Below, piece after piece: positions 23,046 through 33,924 of a DNA stretch of 64,000 nt. Both the position numbers and the translations under genes were made by a program. The notes beneath the pieces were generated by a model. It saw nothing but the letters and a program-made list of their open reading frames with translations. It did not search any database and was not told the origin of the DNA. Source of the DNA: Ursus arctos (taxonomy: Eukaryota; Chordata; Mammalia; Carnivora; Ursidae); the NCBI RefSeq assembly GCF_023065955.2, contig NW_026622930.1, positions 16,407,449-16,471,448 of the forward strand. Direction: 5' to 3'. How positions within the stretch are numbered: the first letter of the stretch is position 1; each line of letters begins with the position of its first letter.

Positions 23046-24990
23046 CATTACTTTAATGTAATTTTGAAATAAATCTCATGATGCAAGACTCAAATTTTAT
23101 CCAACTTTTTTTTTCTTTGTCTTGCTACTAGGTAACTATGTGTTTTATAAACCTCCCAGGTGCTTGTTACTGAACAAAAAAATTTAGACCCATAAAATCT
23201 AACTGTGACCTTGTTCTTTTTAACCATTAATGTAAAGGGTTTAATTTGAGCTCTCACTTTTGTTCAGTTTATCTATAAGTTTATCCTTCTGCCAGGGCCA
23301 CGCTGCCCCGACTAGTATAGATTTATAGCAAGTTTTGAAATTGGAAAGTGTTTAAGTCTTGACCTTATTCTCCTGTCAAGTAGTTTTGGCTACTCTGCGT
23401 CCTTTGCCTTTCCCTGTAAACTTTAGAATCAACTTATCAATTTCTACAAACAAAAAAGCTTACTGGGGTTTTGAAATTGACTTAATTAAATCTATAGGCC
23501 AAGTCATGGTGAATTGCCATTTTAATACACTGAATCTTCTGATTCATGAATATGGAATGTTACAGCTTCCTTCTCACAGCAGCGTTTTGTAATTCTCAGA
23601 ACACAAGTCTTGCACCGCTTTTGTTAATGTTACTTCTAAGTATTTTATTCATTTTTTGATGCAATTGTGAATGGAATTGTTTTTCTAATTTCATTTTCAA
23701 GTGTTCCCTCCTAGTATAGAAATATAATCAATGTTTCTATATTGGTGTTAAATCCTGCGATCTCGATCCTGACCTTATTGGAAAGTTTTGCTACGTTTTG
23801 TGACTTATTTGGATTTCCTACATACAGAATCAGGTCATCTGCACATAAAACAATCTCACATCTTTCTTTCCAGGTTGGATACCTTTTATTTCTTTATCAT
23901 TTTCTTCTGATTTTTTTCTGTCTTATTGCACTGACTACACCTTCAATGGATGTAAGTGGTGAAAGCAGGCAGCCTTGCCTTTTTCCTGACCTTAAGGGGG
24001 AAGCATTGGTGTTTCACCTTCTTAGTAAAGTTTTCACTTCAGTGGTGAGACATCAAATGTTTTCCCCTAAAATCAGAAAAAAAAAAAAAAAAAAAAGCTA
24101 TACCTATAGGACTTTTGTAGATATTCTTTATCTGTTTCAGGGACTTCTTAATCTGTTAGAAGTTATCATCAGTGGATATAAGATTTTTCAAAATGTACTT
24201 GTGCATTTATTAATATGATCATGAGGTTTTGGTACTTTATTTTATTAATATGGTGCATTGCATTAATTGATTTTCAGATATTACACCAACCTCTCATTCC
24301 TGAGATAAACTTCATTTGGGCATGGTATACATATAATCATTTTCCTACATGGCTGGATTTTTTGGCTAATATTTTCTTGAGGATTTTTGTAACCATATTC
24401 ACGAGATCTATTGGCTAGTATTTTTTTTTCCTATTGATGTCTTTTTCTTTCCGTCTGCTGATAGGATTAGGATAGCACTTGCCTCACAAAATGAATTAGG
24501 AGGTGTTCCCTCCCCCTTTATTTCTGAAAGAAATGTTTCCATTGCTGTTGCTTCTTTCCTTCTCTGGATGAGTTCACAGAACATTGTTATTACTTACTCT
24601 TTATGATGACTAATTAAATTCACCATGTAGCCATGGGAGGTTGGTCTTTACTTAGTGAGAAGATTTTTAATCACTAATTTAATTTCTTCATTTGCTATAC
24701 ATCTATTCATATATTCTATTTTTTGTTGTTCTTATTCTTGTTCAGATTTAGTAATTTTTATCTTTTTTAGGAATTTTTCCATTTTATCCACATTGTGCAA
24801 TTGGTTGGCAAAATATTATTCATAATATTCCCTTGTGATTTCTTTATTCCTATTTTGGTAATTTGTGTCTACTATTATTTTGTTGCCAACTCTAAGTAAA
24901 TATTGGACAAGTCTGTTGATTTTTTTCAATAAAATTTTGGGGATTTACTTTTGTAGTATTTTTTTGGTATTTGATTATCATTTCTTTTCT

Positions 24991-25187
24991 TTTTTTTTTA
25001 AAGACTCATTTATTTGAGTGAGAACATACGTGCACACCTGGGTGTGAGAGTCGGGGGGAGGGGCAGAAGGAGAGAGAATCTCTAGAGCACCCCTCTGAGC
25101 ACAAAGCCCAATTCAGCTGGATCCCATCACCTATGAGACCATGACCTGAGCAAAAGCAAGAGTCTGATCAGACAACCAGGTGCCCTT
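24991..25187 (-). mobile_element. CanSINE (older, diverged), nested in L1
   Basis: T run, AAAGACTCATTTATTTGAGT, GA-rich block, GAGACCATGACCTGAGCAAA, AGTCTGATCAGACAACCAGG and TGCCC. The minus copy is well diverged. Flanks ATTTCTTTTCT at 24980-24990 and 25188-25198 are an exact 11-bp duplication inside the old L1. Confidence 0.93.
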
Positions 25188-25474
25188 ATTTCTTTTCTAA
25201 TCTTTCTAATCTTATTTCTTTCTTTTTGCTTGCATTGGGTTTATTTGTTCTTTTATTTTCTAGCTCTCTAAAATGAATTTATCGGTTATCGCTTTGAAAT
25301 ATTTTTTTTCAAATCCAGACATTTCATTCATAAATTTTCTTCTAAGCACTGTTTTAGATACATGCCACGAATTTCTATATATTGTGTTTTCATCTTTGTT
25401 CAAGTCAAGATGTTTTCTGATTTCCTTTCTGATTTATTCTTTACTTCATTGGTTGTTTAAAAGTGTTCTGGTTA

Positions 25475-25668
25475 GGGCGCCTGGGTAGCGCAGTCGTTAA
25501 AGCGTCTGCCTTCGGCTCAGGGCGTGATCCTGGCGTACGGGGATCGAGTCCCACATCGGGCTCCTCCGCTATGAGCCTGCTTCTTCCTCTCCCACTCCCC
25601 CTGCTGTGTTCCCTCTCTCACTGGCTGTCTCTCTGTCACATAAATAAATAAAATCTTAAAAAAAAAAA
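25475..25668 (+). mobile_element. CanSINE (young, arctoid type), nested in L1
   Basis: GGGCGCCTGGGTAGCGCAGT, GCGTCTGCCTTCGGCTCAGG, GCGTGATCCTGGCGTACGGG, CTATGAGCCTGCTTCTTCCT and CTCTGTCACATAAATAAATA, then an A tail. The flanks AAAAGTGTTCTGGTTA (25459-25474 and 25669-25684) are identical over 16 bp, so this is one of the youngest insertions. A- and B-box-like tRNA promoter sequence survives in the head. Confidence 0.98.
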
Positions 25669-26351
25669 AAAAGTGTTCTGGTTAATTTCCAAATATTTTT
25701 GGATTTCTCATGTTCTTTTTTTCTGATTTCTAATGTAATTCCATAGTGATCAGAGAACACACTTTATAGGAATCCAATTATTCTAAATTTATTGGGAATT
25801 CTTATGGACTAGCACATAATCTTTCCTGAAGAATGTTTCATGTATTTTTTCTACTGCTGTTGGATAGTGTGTCCTGTGAATGTCTGTTTGGTCATCTTCA
25901 TTGGTAATGTCTTTTATAATATTATGTCTCAAGTCCTCAATAGTCCTGCTGACTTTCACTCTAACTGAGCTAGCTATTGGTGGGAGTAGGACATTGAATT
26001 CTCCAAATAGTTTTGTTAAAAGAAAAAAAAAAAGTCTCATATTGTTCAAAAAAAAGCTACTTTAAACTAAGGGTTTTTTTTGTTGTTGTTGTTTGTTTGT
26101 TTGTTTGTTTTCTCTTATTTTTTTCTTGGTATGAAGTAGAAGTACTTGAAATGTTTCAATTTTGTTTGAATCCCAATTGTTATCTACACTGACGATGGTG
26201 TTTTCTTTTATAATAAAATGTATTTAAATTAATCTGTAAAAAATATATATAACTTTTTTCTCCTCCTATATCTTGTGTATGGAAACATATCCAAACTCCT
26301 TTGACTGAATTTCAAAATATATTTACAGTTTTTTATTTTTTTTAATTTTGG

Positions 26352-26880
26352 GGTATTTTTTTTTTTTTTTGGTTTTTGTTTTTGTTTTGCTGTAAATGTT
26401 TAATTTCTTTTGATAAAACAAATGCACAGGGGTGCTTTTATATAAATAATTTATACAAGAAAATTCTTTGTCATACTGTTTGAAACAGTCTCACAATTGG
26501 AATAGTAAGACAGATCTCACAGGGCTTAGATGAAAACCAGGAAATGTTCACCAGCCTCTTTAATTTTCTAGTGAAATTTCTATCTTAGAAAAATGCCATA
26601 TGGAGCTGGGGAAAAGTATGCCTTTAATAATGTAATGCATTAATCAAACATTAATTTTTGCTAATGTGAGTAGAGAAAGATCATATGATGATTCTGTGGC
26701 ACATGTTTGATATATATAAACAGGAGTGCAACACAGTGCTGCCTGAAACTATGATTTGTTGACTAAAAGAAATTCTCATCATAAAAATCTCAAGAAGTCT
26801 TGTAGCTATTTAATAAAGATGGATGTTACCTTGATGTAGGTGGTGTCACTAAAGTTGATTTATACTGTCAATTTTTTCTC
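26352..26880 (-). pseudogene. Candidate retrocopy of an unidentified mRNA 3' end
   Basis: On the minus strand the sequence ends with ATTAAA (complement of 26399-26404), then about 15 bases and a long A-rich run (complement of about 26352-26390). That is the layout of a polyadenylated transcript end. The upstream ~480 bases are unique and resemble AT-rich 3' UTR. I do not recognise the parent gene, see no coding part and found no target duplication. A natural 3' UTR or a chance A-tract are alternatives. Confidence 0.35.
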
Positions 26881-26933
26881 AACTTTAGTTTTTAAGTAGA
26901 TTCCTATGCTATTATCAGAATATATAATATTCA

Positions 26934-27128
26934 AGGGCTCCTGGGTGGCTCGGTCGTTAAGCATCTGCCTTTGGCTCAGGGCGTGATCCCAGCGTTATGG
27001 GATCGAGCCCCACATCAGGCTCCTCTGCTGGAAGCCTGCTTCTTCCTCTCCCACTCCTCCTGCTTGTGTTCCCTCTCTCGCTGGCTGTCTCTCTCTGTCG
27101 AATAAATAAATAAAAATCTTAAAAAAAA
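26934..27128 (+). mobile_element. CanSINE (young, arctoid type)
   Basis: GGGCTCCTGGGTGGCTCGGT, GCATCTGCCTTTGGCTCAGG, GCGTGATCCCAGCGTTATGG and CTCGCTGGCTGTCTCTCTCT, then an AATAAATAAA tail. Target duplications AGAATATATAATATTCA (26917-26933) and AGAATATGTAATATTCA (27129-27145) match at 16 of 17. Confidence 0.97.
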
Positions 27129-27229
27129 AGAATATGTAATATTCAGACTTGTAGGAATTGGAAGCTGGAAAGGTTTCAGTAAATGGCTAAGAATTTTAGA
27201 ACTAATAATACTGTTCAAGTTCACTTTTC

Positions 27230-27436
27230 GTTTTTGGTTTTTTTTTTTTTTTAAGATTTTATTTATTTGACAGAGAGAGAGACAGCCAGCGAGAGAGGAA
27301 ACACAAGCAGGGGGAGTAGAAGAAGAAGAAGCAGACTCCCAGCAGATGAGCCTGATGTGGGGCTCAATCCCAGAACACCAGGATCACACCCTGAGCCAAA
27401 GGCAGATGCTTAACGACTGAGCAACCCAGGCGCCCC
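27230..27436 (-). mobile_element. CanSINE (young, arctoid type)
   Basis: T run, AAGATTTTATTTATTTGACA, GACAGCCAGCGAGAGAGGAA, CATCAG-type centre, ACACCCTGAGCCAAAGGCAG, ATGCTTAACGACTGAGCAAC and CCAGGCGCCCC. Flanks TCAAGTTCACTTTTC at 27215-27229 and 27437-27451 are identical over 15 bp. It faces the plus-strand copy about 100 bp to its left. Confidence 0.97.
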
Positions 27437-27920
27437 TCAAGTTCACTTTTCAAGTTCAATTATGAAATTATTCGCTCACCCAGTTATTCAGTTATACAGT
27501 TCTTCATGCCATTATTTGATTATGTATAACTTTAAAAAGGATAAATTGAATAAAATTTTATATTTAAAATTAAACATTGAAATACCTGGTACATTTCAAG
27601 GCACATAAAATAAGCTGAATCATTCTGGAAGGCATGTTGTCTCTGGATTTTCTCTATAAGCCTAAGGAGTGGGGTGACTAAGATTTTATCCTTATCACTA
27701 TCTTGTTCTCATTGATGATTTTGCAAGTTACTCATATCTCTGTTTTCGTAAGATGGCAATTCAATGGTTCTTTGCAACTTATTCAGAATTCTTGTGACCT
27801 AAAGCAGCTCAAGAACTTACTTCATTTTATGTCACTACCTCTAGGTAAAGAATTAGCCAAGCAGGCAGAGGAATCAGATACTCCAGGCTAGGGTAGGCAA
27901 ACCTTCTCTAAACACCCTGA

Positions 27921-27958
<38 letters not shown>

Positions 27959-28030
27959 CACACACACACATATATATATTTAATATATATAAATATATAT
28001 ATTTAATTTTATTTTTATTTTATATATATA
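27921..28030. repeat. (TA)n/(CA)n microsatellite and AT-rich tract
   Basis: A TA run, a short CACACACA run near 27960-27970, then TATATA and ATTTTAT units. Compound, imperfect dinucleotide repeat. Confidence 0.9.
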
Positions 28031-28480
28031 AAATATTTTTAACAACTCTTTAAAAATGTAAAAGCCATTCACCATTCTTAGCTTGCTGACCTATAAGCTT
28101 TTTGGGTTGTAAGAGGCTACAGGTAGAAATTGGGTTTATAGAGACCAGCTTATTTCTCACCCCCTTTATCCATGCCTATCCTAAGATTGTCTATCCATTC
28201 TGAAAACATGCCAGCTTTGCTATCATCTCAAATAGACTTCTTTATTAATCTGCCAATACTACCAATAACAGTTCACAGTTGATTTAGAAATGAGAATTTC
28301 AGTCTCAAAATTACTCAAGGATGAAATGGGTAAATGTGCCTTTGTGTAAAGTGTAATTTTAGATTCTTTCACATATTAGATTCCTTTATTTCTCACCTCC
28401 TTCCCTGAAGTAGATTCTCTACTATAAGCATGGAAACTGAGGAAAAAGAAGTTAAATAAGCCATGTGCGGTCTGATAAAT

Positions 28481-28660
28481 TTTTTTCTTTTTTTAAAGAT
28501 TTTATTTATTTATTTGACAGAGAGAGAAAGAGCGCACAAGTAGGTGAAGCAGCAGGCAGAGGGAGAGGGAGAGGGAGAAGCAGGTGCCCTGCTGAGGACC
28601 CAGGATCATGACCTGAGCCTAAGGCAGCTGCTTAAGGACTGAGCCCCCCAGGTGCCCCGT
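28481..28660 (-). mobile_element. CanSINE
   Basis: T run, AAAGATTTTATTTATTTATT, TGACAGAGAGAGAAAGAGCG, a GGGAGA triplication, GGATCATGACCTGAGCCTAA and GGACTGAGCCCCCCAGGTGC. The centre is shortened relative to full copies. The flanks share GATAAAT (28474-28480 and 28664-28670), a weak duplication. Confidence 0.93.
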
Positions 28661-28737
28661 TGTGATAAATCTTCTAACTGGAATTTCAGTTCATGCATAT
28701 CTGATTGCCAAACTCACACTCTCCCTATGTTCATGGT

Positions 28738-28800
28738 GCATAATAAGTATTAGTTGAGCACCTATTATGCCCAAGTCCATATGCCAGGCTTTTTACTTTT
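28738..28800 (-). repeat. Possible MIR/L2 tail fragment
   Basis: ATTAGTTGAGCACCTATTAT followed by CATATGCCAGGC resembles the complement of the MIR/L2 end. Too short to assign. Confidence 0.45.
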
Positions 28801-29246
28801 TTTTGTAGAAATCTCTTACTCTATCATTTAAATAAAGTTTCAGATTAAAAAAAATGATTTGAACTTGTTTTTCTGCTTATTCCAACATTACACATTTATA
28901 AAACATTCAGGAGCTTTGTATCTTACCAGAAAAATACATACCAAAAATCTGAACTATCATTATTTACTCAGAACAAGGTCTTTTCATTTACCTTATTTTC
29001 TTTAAGTACTGAGTACTGGCAGTGCATAGGCCCCCTTCAGGAGTTTTTATTCTAATACTTAGGTTACAAGGATAACAGAGTTTTCGTAGTTTTTCTGTAA
29101 ATGGGTAGGACTCCAGGCATCCATCCTGGACTGAAAATATACTAGAATTTACATTTTTATGCTTAATAAAAGATAGCCTTAAAATAAATATGTTTCCATT
29201 TTGAACAACAAAGCCAAAATCTTATATTTCAGCTTTACTATAAAAT

Positions 29247-29260
29247 GAAAATTTCCCTTT
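29247..29260. repeat. Target-site duplication, left copy
   Basis: GAAAATTTCCCTTT precedes the T-rich 3' end of the twin-primed L1. It matches GAAGATTTCCCTTT at 30554-30567 in 13 of 14 positions. Confidence 0.85.
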
Positions 29261-30416
29261 TTTAAAAATTTTTAAAAAATTGCTTTTTTTTAAATGTTAT
29301 GTTAGTCACCATACTGTATGTACTTCATTAGTTTTTTGATATAGTGTTCCATGATTCATTGTTTGCATGTAACACCGAGTGCTCCGTGCAATACGTGCCC
29401 TCCTTAATACTCATCACCCGGCTAACCCATCCCCCCACTCCCCTCCCCTCTGAAACTCTCAGTTTGTTTCCCAGAGTTCATAGTCTCTCATGGTTCATCT
29501 CACCCTCTGATTCTCCCCCTTCATTTTCCCCTTCTTTCTCCTAATGCTCTCCATGCTATTCCTTATGTTCCACATGAATGAAACCATATGATAATTGTCT
29601 TTCTCTGCTTGACTTATTTCACTTAGCATAATCTCCTCCAGTTCCATCCGTGTTGATACAAATGGTGGGTATTCATCATTTCTGATGGCTGAGTAATATT
29701 CCATTGTGTATATGAACCACATCTTCTTTATCCATTTGTCTGTTGAAGGGCATTTTGGCTTTTTCCACAGTTTGGTTATTATGGACATTGCTGCTACAAA
29801 CATTGGGGTGCATGTGCCCCTTCTTTTCACTACATGTCTACCTTTGGGGTAAATACCCAGTAGTGCAATTGTTGGGTCACAGGGTAGCTTATTTTTAACT
29901 TTTTAAGGAATCTCCATACTGTTTTCCAAAGTGGCTGTACCAACTTGCATTCCCACCCAAAGTGCAAAAGGGTTCCCCTTTCTCCACATCCTTTCCAACA
30001 TTTGTTGTTTCCTGCCTTGTTAATTTTTGTCATTCTAACTGATGTAAGGTGGTACCTCAATGTGGTTTTGATTTGAATTTCCCTGATGACTAATGATGTT
30101 AAACATTTTTTCATGTGTCTGTTAGCCATTCGTATGTCTTCTTTGGAGAAGTGTCTGTTCGTGTCTTCTGCCCATTTTTTTACTTGATTATTTGTTTTTT
30201 GGGTGTTGAGTTTGAGAAGCTCCTTATAGATCTTGGATACCAGCTCTTTATCTGTAATGCCATTTGTAAATATCTTCTCCCATTCCATGGACTGCCTCTT
30301 AGTTTTATTGACTGTTTCCTTTGCTGTGCAGAAGATTTTATCTTGATAAGTCCCAATAGTTCATTTTTGCTTTGGTTTCCCTTGCCTTTGGAGACGTGTC
30401 TTGAAAGAAGTTGCTG
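29261..30416 (-). mobile_element. Carnivore L1, 3' part (ORF2 C-terminus and 3' UTR)
   Basis: From a T-rich end the plus strand shows the complement of the carnivore L1 3' UTR (TTATGTTAGTCACCATACTG, CAATACGTGCCCTCCTTAAT) and then of the ORF2 C-terminus. Minus-strand frames at 29495-29830 and 29830-30288 carry recognisable L1 ORF2 sequence such as WKKPKCPSTDKWIKKMWFIY and [21 protein letters not shown] stop and a frame change break the reading frame. The L1 is 5'-truncated; its 5' piece is the adjoining inverted block. It cannot mobilise by itself. Confidence 0.95.
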
Positions 30417-30553
30417 TATATAGAAGAATGAAACTCAACCATTCTCTTACAGCATACACAAAGATAAACTCTAAATGGATGAAAGATCTCTATGTGAGAC
30501 AGGAATCCATCAAAATCCTAGAGGAGAACATAGGCAGTAACCTCTTCGACACT
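30417..30553 (+). mobile_element. Inverted 5' piece of the same L1 (twin priming)
   Basis: Here the plus strand reads L1 ORF2 in sense: conceptual [20 protein letters not shown], then [20 protein letters not shown] and LFD. In an intact L1 this segment lies immediately upstream of the CAGCAACTTCTT passage with which the minus-strand block ends at 30401-30416. The 5' segment is therefore inverted, with only a few bases lost at the junction, as expected for twin priming. Confidence 0.92.
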
Positions 30554-30567
30554 GAAGATTTCCCTTT
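30554..30567. repeat. Target-site duplication, right copy
   Basis: GAAGATTTCCCTTT directly follows the inverted L1 piece and matches the left copy at 29247-29260 except at one base. Confidence 0.85.
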
Positions 30568-31309
30568 AAATGGAGCATCCTGCATTTCAAAAAGCTGAAT
30601 AAAATGATGCTTAGAAAATCATTCCAGCCAGTTAATTAGGGCATAGGGGAAAGTTCAACACTAGAACATTCTCTGGATGCATTGTATTTTTATTTGATTA
30701 TGAACAGGATTCATTTTCATTTAATTTGCCAACATGCCTTTCAGTGTTTTATTCTTAGATAAACAAGTGACTGTAGGCATGTTGAGCCAATTACTCTTAT
30801 TCTGTTCCTAAATTGGCATTAATACAGTAGCCGGATGGAAATGGTCCCATGCTTGCTGACACATTATTAATGACCAGTGATGCAAAAAATATTGCTATAG
30901 CCATACTTATTTGTTTCTATGCTTGAGACCAATGGGCTTGATCAATCTCATGTTGCCTGTTGTTTTTCCTTTTTTGAGCCCACTGTCAGCATACTTTTAC
31001 CAACAGGAAAGTCAGTTTCATATCTCCCAGCTCTACTGGAGGCTGAGTTCTGACATAGATAAAACAAAACTTTTTAATGCTTTTGCTTTGGTCCTAGATA
31101 TCCACTAATGTTGGGACAACATTCTGACTACAATGTATTGTAACTTTTTTTTTTTTTTGAAAGGGGAGATATTAGATATATTCCATCAGCAGGTCATATC
31201 TTATCCTCATAATATTAATGGCCAAATACCTGATGATAGCCAAAAACAGCCTTAAAGCTTAGGACTAACATTTCATTACTGAAGTTAAGCACTCAAGCTC
31301 TGTAGTTGA
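30568..31309. other. Unique non-coding DNA
   Basis: No gene or repeat recognised. There is a T run at 31146-31160. Confidence 0.5.
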
Positions 31310-31500
31310 AAAGATCTGGGATTTAGTCACGACTCTTCTACTTAATCAATGAGTTAACTTGGGCACATTACTGAATTAATTAGGCACATTACTTAAACTT
31401 TATCTAACATTTTTCATCTCTCAAATGAGGGCGGTATTAACCACCTTTTTAAAATAGAGTTATTGCGAGCATTAAATGAGATAACTCAGTCTATGTCATC
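31310..31500 (+). mobile_element. MIR
   Basis: Plus-strand order: GATCTGGGATTTAGTCACGA, CTTCTACTTAATCAATGAGT, AACTTGGGCACATTACT, TTTCATCTCTCAAATGAGGG, TAGAGTTATTGCGAGCATTA and AATGAGATAAC. The GGCACATTACT passage appears twice (near 31360 and 31383), a small local duplication. Confidence 0.85.
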
Positions 31501-31974
31501 AAATTAACCTTCATGTTCCTTCTGCTCCTACCTAATACTTTGCTACCGTAATCAGAATCTTATCTTGTTCATGGCTTCAAGCTCTTACTACAACAGATCC
31601 CAGGATTTAGGCCCCTTTACTCAAGTAGCATTTGGAGTCTGTGCCTCATTTTCACATATTTCCCCCCAAAAGCGTGATCCTATGTTGCCTCCCCTGTATT
31701 AGTAAAGATTCCAGTTCTTATTCTCTTGCCCTCATGGCGCTGTTCCCAAGAGTGTTCCTCAGCACACACAAATCAGTGTCCTGGAGTTTGCTACCTGAGG
31801 AAACTATTTAAGGCAGCCCCCATCTCTGGTTGGATTCGTCCCAGCTCTTCTACAGCTACCATCTACCTGCTCAGTTATATAGTTATTATCACCTATATTT
31901 ATTACTGACTTTGGGTTCTTAAAAACAGAGCTATGTTCAAAACATCTATCAATTAAAGCATCTATTATCAGTCA
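31501..31974. other. Non-coding DNA, nothing assigned
   Basis: Possibly old L2-like sequence, but no block is clear enough to call. The plus frame 31726-31908 shows no resemblance to a known protein. Confidence 0.4.
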
Positions 31975-32195
31975 TTTCAAGTATTTGTTCAAGCTTTATG
32001 ACCCAAGCATTGTTCCAAGTGACAATACGTATGTATTGTCTCATTTAATCCCTGTGACTCTATCAGGTGAGTACTATTATTATCCCCATTTTTCAGATGA
32101 GAGTGCTGAGTCACAGTACATGGAGGAGCAAGGATTTAGAATTTAAACCTCACCCCTCTGATTCCTGAGGTCATACTCTTCACCACTCTGTTTCC
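31975..32195 (-). mobile_element. MIR
   Basis: Complement of MIR: AAGCATTGTTCCAAGTGACA, TGTCTCATTTAATCCCTGTG, GTGAGTACTATTATTATCCC, CATTTTTCAGATGAGAGTGC, TGAGTCACAG, AGCAAGGATTTAGAATTTAA and CCTGAGGTCATACTCTTCAC. Confidence 0.88.
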
Positions 32196-32639
32196 CCGTG
32201 GCTGTGAAGCTAACTGCCTCCCACTCAGGACTCCTGCAGATCTCCCATTTTCAGACTCCTTGAGGCTTTTCCAGCTCTCCGGTTGAAATACTCTCTGAAG
32301 TATATTTTTGTGCTTCTCTGCAGAATCTTGCTGAGGCTGGGACTTTGTCTCACTTGGCTTCTTCCTCTTCACTACCCTAATTCTGTACTTTTACAGATCT
32401 CTCCTGAGAGCACTTTCTTAGTAAATCACTTGCATATAATCCTCATCTCAGGCTCTGCTTCTAACAAACACAGGCTTAACACAAAGAGTTAATTATTAGA
32501 GTGGAATTTTGAGGGAAAATAGAGGACATGATTTATGAAGAAAATACTAAACATCATATGATTTCAACCACAAATATTTCAAGAGATAAAGGTTCCATCA
32601 GCCTTGTCACATCTAAGAGAAATTAACAATAATTCCTTA

Positions 32640-33720
32640 ATAACATCAAAAACCCATTCAGTGTTCAAATTTCCATTGTCTCATTATGTTTATTAGTTTT
32701 TATTTGCTTGAATCAGAGTCCACATAAAATTCAAATAATGTAATTTGTTGATGTTTCTTGAAGTCTCTTTTGTAAGTTCTGCCCAATTTATTTATCCTTG
32801 TGATGTATTTGTTGGAGATAGGGTTGTTTGTCCTGTTACATTTCCTACAGTCTGCACTGTGTTGATTATATTTCCATGGCACAGATTAATATGTTACTCT
32901 GTAAATTGCTAACTGTTTGTAGAAGCTTGATCTGATTCAGTTTTGATTCTTCTGGCAAGATGGCTTTGTCGGTAGGTGGTATGTCCTTCTATCAGGAAGC
33001 ACATAATGGCTGATATTTTCCCTTTTTTGTGTTAACAATTGTTGAGGATCAGTGTCTAGATTCCTTAATTCAAATAGAAGTTTCAAAGTGATAATTTCTA
33101 ATTTTATAATGTCTTCTTTTTCAGATGAAAACCACTATAAAGGAAAATAAAACCCTTCATCTAATATCTGGTTTACTAGTTTTCTAGTTATTATCCAAAA
33201 GGCAATAGAAATGCCTCACCCTTCATTTACTAGTTTCAAAATAATGAGCTTGGATTTTTGTAGAATCTCCCAATGATGACCAGTGTGTTTTCTTTGCTCA
33301 TTTTGTTTTCATTATGAATTCATATATTTAATCATACTTAATGTGTTTCACTCCACGGCACTTATTATTCTTATTAATGTTCGAATTGTCTCATCTTTGA
33401 CCAATGAGATTCTCTTCAAATTGACTCTTCAGGAACTTTAGGGTAGCAAGCTTCATTTCTGTTAAGACAGGATGTTCCCGGTACATTTCCTGCCCCAGCA
33501 TTGGAATCCCCTATTGCTCCCGGATGCCCTGGCTCTCTTTCCCAGGCCCACATAACTTAAACCCTTTCATGTGTTGCTCTCATCCTCCTGAAAATTGAAA
33601 ATCTCCTCTTAAAGGTGACTGATGATCCTACAGTTTTAAGCCAGTGGCTCTCCCTCAGCCATTCTCTAGAATTTCCTTTAGAATTTTCGCTTTTGGAACT
33701 TCTTAATTTTGACACTCTGC
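32640..33720 (-). mobile_element. Old L1M 3' UTR
   Basis: The complement of the long L1M 3' UTR is readable in order: CCCATTCAGTGTTCAAATTT, TTGATGTTTCTTGAAGTCTC, TTGTTTGTCCTGTTACATTT, CTACAGTCTGCACTGTGTTG, CAGGAAGCACATAATGGCTG, ATTGTCTCATCTTTGACCAA and CTGCCCCAGCATTGGAATCC. About 1 kb, ancient, non-coding. Confidence 0.78.
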
Positions 33721-33924
33721 TTTTTTTTTTTCCTCTTCCTCGTTCTTAATTACATTCCTTTCTACTATTTTTGTTAATCTCCTCTCTTCTGGTTCATTAA
33801 ATGTAAGTGAATTTTACACATACACATATGTGACATGTATTTATATATCTCCTAAAGGAAGTAAGTAGTAATTTCTGACATCTCTGGGTATTGAAGAAAG
33901 GGCTCAGTTTCTTTTAACAATAAT

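Larger units (their letters stand above)
23060..26050 (-). mobile_element. Old L1, long ORF2 portion, with nested SINEs
   Basis: The plus strand runs through the complement of L1 ORF2 in the correct order for about 3 kb: GAATTGCCATTTTAATACAC (23511), CAGGTCATCTGCACATAAAA (23831), GCAGCCTTGCCTTTTTCCTG (23968), CTCATTCCTGAGATAAACTT (24292), GGCTGGATTTTTTGGCTAAT (24351), CCATAGTGATCAGAGAACAC (25741) and CCTGAAGAATGTTTCATGTA (25825). The reading direction is leftward and no frame is intact. Two CanSINEs interrupt it. It is separate from the L1 at 20.3-21.9 kb, because both contain the same ORF2 passage. Confidence 0.9.

Noticed and set aside
23742..24418. 158- and 67-codon plus frames with hydrophobic stretches resembling membrane proteins
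   Set aside because: They are the antisense strand of an old L1 ORF2.
25475..25560. tRNA-like sequence with A- and B-box-like promoter motifs, as a possible tRNA gene
   Set aside because: It is the head of a CanSINE with a CT-rich body, A tail and target duplications; no functional cloverleaf is expected. The same applies to the other SINE heads.
29495..30288. Minus frames with reverse-transcriptase-like sequence, as a possible gene
   Set aside because: They are the C-terminal part of L1 ORF2 in a 5'-truncated, frameshifted insertion.
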